Part shown: in pieces, positions 63,004 to 64,000 of the stretch
Layout: each line of letters begins with the position of its first letter
Numbering within the stretch: the stretch's first letter is position 1
Assembly (NCBI RefSeq): GCF_026625605.1
Contig: NZ_CP113054.1
Coordinates: 4,092,001-4,156,000, forward strand
From: Luteolibacter sp. SL250
GTDB taxonomy: Bacteria > Verrucomicrobiota > Verrucomicrobiia > Verrucomicrobiales > Akkermansiaceae
Reading direction: 5' to 3'
Length of the DNA: 64,000 bases
Translations under genes and position numbers: made by a program
The notes under the pieces: model-generated
The model's input: only the letters and a program-made list of their open reading frames with translations
Told to the model about the DNA's origin: nothing
Database searches by the model: none

Positions 63004-64000
63004 GAGACGGCCCTCCCTTCATCCATGGACTCCAGCGGGATCACGGCCTCCACTTTCACCCATCCGTCATCCGTCGCCGTGTGGGTCAGGCGCGCCTCCC
63101 TGCCGAACAGCAGCTCCAGCCTGCGCCGCAGATTGGAAAGGCCGATGCCGTGGGAATGTTCCGAGTCCTCATCCACCCACCGCCCGGTGTTCGCCACCGC
63201 CACCTTCAGCACCCCATAGGCGGGCAGGATATCCGCGGAGATGAGCAGGCGCAGCGGCGTGGGGCTGGTCTTGCGGCCATATTTCATGGCGTTCTCCAGC
63301 AGCGGTTGCACGGTCGCCACCGGGACGCGGTGCGCGCCCGCCTCCGGCGAGACCCGGATTTCATAAACCAGCTTTTCTTCGAAGCGGGCCTTCTCCACCC
63401 GCAGGTAGTGCTCCAGCGCCTCGATCTCCTCCCCCAGCAACTGGCAGTCCCCCGCCGGCCGCAGGGAGAAGCGCAGGTAGCCCGCCAGTTCCTGGGTGAT
63501 GCGCTCCACGGCGTCCGGGTCATCCTTTTCCGCGAGGATGGAGTTGAGCGCGTTGAACAGGAAATGCGGGTTCACCTGGGAGCGGAGCTGCTTCAGCTCG
63601 CTGGTGCGCGCGGAGGCCTCGCTCTGCGCCGCGCGCAGCTTCACCTCCGCCGTCTCCATCCACAGCTTGATGCCGAAGTAGAGCAGGCTCCAGATCATCA
63701 GCACGCAGGTCCGCAGGAGGATGCCGGTGAGCAGCAGGAACGAGTGGATCTCCTGCGGTACGGAACTGCCGGTGAGAAATCTTGAGAGCGTCTGTGTGCC
63801 CAGCGAGTCCACGGTTCCCATCGCCACGCACAGCATCATCACCACGGCTCCCAACCCCCACCAGGACCAGTCGCGCCAGCCCATCCTGCGGTACAGCCAC
63901 CTCAGGCCCAACGTCACGAGGATACCGGAGCTGACCCTCAGCACCAGCACCACCGCCATAGTCCTGATGTCGAAGATCTGGACGAGGGGATAAAGCGCCA
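63000..64000 (-). CDS. LytS/YehU-type sensor histidine kinase (start beyond right edge)
   Basis: The frame is open from 63000 through the window end, beyond the ATG at 63959 (residues ALYPLVQIFDIRT precede it), so the start lies outside. Visible parts: at least three or four membrane helices (GILVTLGLRWLY, WWGLGAVVMMLCVAM, FLLLTGILLRTCVLMIWSLLY), a linker coiled-coil, and the His_kinase motif QVNPHFLFNALNSI (His132 counted from 63959), then a HATPase domain (LLENAMKYG, GIGLSNLRRRLELLFG). It senses an unknown signal and phosphorylates the LytTR regulator with which its gene overlaps. Confidence 0.9.
   Translation of the reverse strand, partial: ALYPLVQIFDIRTMAVVLVLRVSSGILVTLGLRWLYRRMGWRDWSWWGLGAVVMMLCVAMGTVDSLGTQTLSRFLTGSSVPQEIHSFLLLTGILLRTCVLMIWSLLYFGIKLWMETAEVKLRAAQSEASARTSELKQLRSQVNPHFLFNALNSILAEKDDPDAVERITQELAGYLRFSLRPAGDCQLLGEEIEALEHYLRVEKARFEEKLVYEIRVSPEAGAHRVPVATVQPLLENAMKYGRKTSPTPLRLLISADILPAYGVLKVAVANTGRWVDEDSEHSHGIGLSNLRRRLELLFGREARLTHTATDDGWVKVEAVIPLESMDEGRAVS

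Overview
The window is GC-rich chromosomal DNA, most likely from a member of the Verrucomicrobiota (Luteolibacter or a relative). The evidence is five secreted proteins ending in a PEP-CTERM-type sorting signal, a DUF4838 protein, two FAD-dependent oxidoreductases of the secreted 'FAD_oxidored' type, an autotransporter-strand-repeat protein, very large signal-peptide proteins with DxDGDG calcium-binding loops, and an unusually large secretome. The taxon is inferred from gene content only; no rRNA gene is present.

Layout. 1-2230 (-): RND efflux pump permease (cut by the left edge) and its lipoprotein adaptor. 2502-7409 (+): giant modular secreted protein. 7455-8306 (-): PEP-CTERM protein. 8524-12937 (+): SLC13-type permease and a hybrid histidine kinase. 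13057-17560: secreted FAD oxidoreductase (+) and DUF4838 protein (-), separated by a palindromic repeat element. 18081-22461 (+): iron-uptake block, with a Fur-like site, a TonB-dependent siderophore receptor and two Fes/IroE-like esterases, the second lacking its nucleophilic serine. 22559-26872 (+): FG-GAP plus LCAT-like lipase fusion. 27153-29231 (-): glycoside hydrolase. 29328-34972: TetR regulator (-) facing a sugar-type oxidoreductase, a DHDPS/KDG-aldolase-like gene, a PEP-CTERM protein and a parallel beta-helix protein (+). 35002-36093 (+): alanine racemase between two copies of a short repeat. 36360-38100: island of lower GC with a two-gene unit (deoxyribosyltransferase/TIR-like 'FVIMPI' protein plus a 73-aa protein) and a degenerate tRNA-Thr-like sequence.

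38278-51801 (+) is the most striking block. It is a tightly packed run of five secreted or membrane proteins (two start/stop overlaps) that includes a phage-tail-collar protein with ten-residue repeats and a 2726-residue protein of unknown function, followed by a PEP-CTERM protein. It looks like an uncharacterised extracellular assembly.

52059-62219: more secreted enzymes and matrix-type proteins, a Gly/Ser-Pro-rich low-complexity protein, a small ferredoxin and another PEP-CTERM protein. Three near-identical copies of a 220-265 bp element lie here (about 51771, 58205 and 59862). Each ends in a perfect 11-bp hairpin with a T-rich tail and carries several C6G motifs, so it is a candidate multicopy small RNA or mobile palindromic unit. 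62248-64000 (-): LytTR response regulator and LytS-type kinase, the latter running off the right edge.

Taken together, the region is devoted to efflux, sensing, siderophore use, polysaccharide breakdown and building of surface or secreted structures. Function calls rest on motifs read by eye; no database search was possible.
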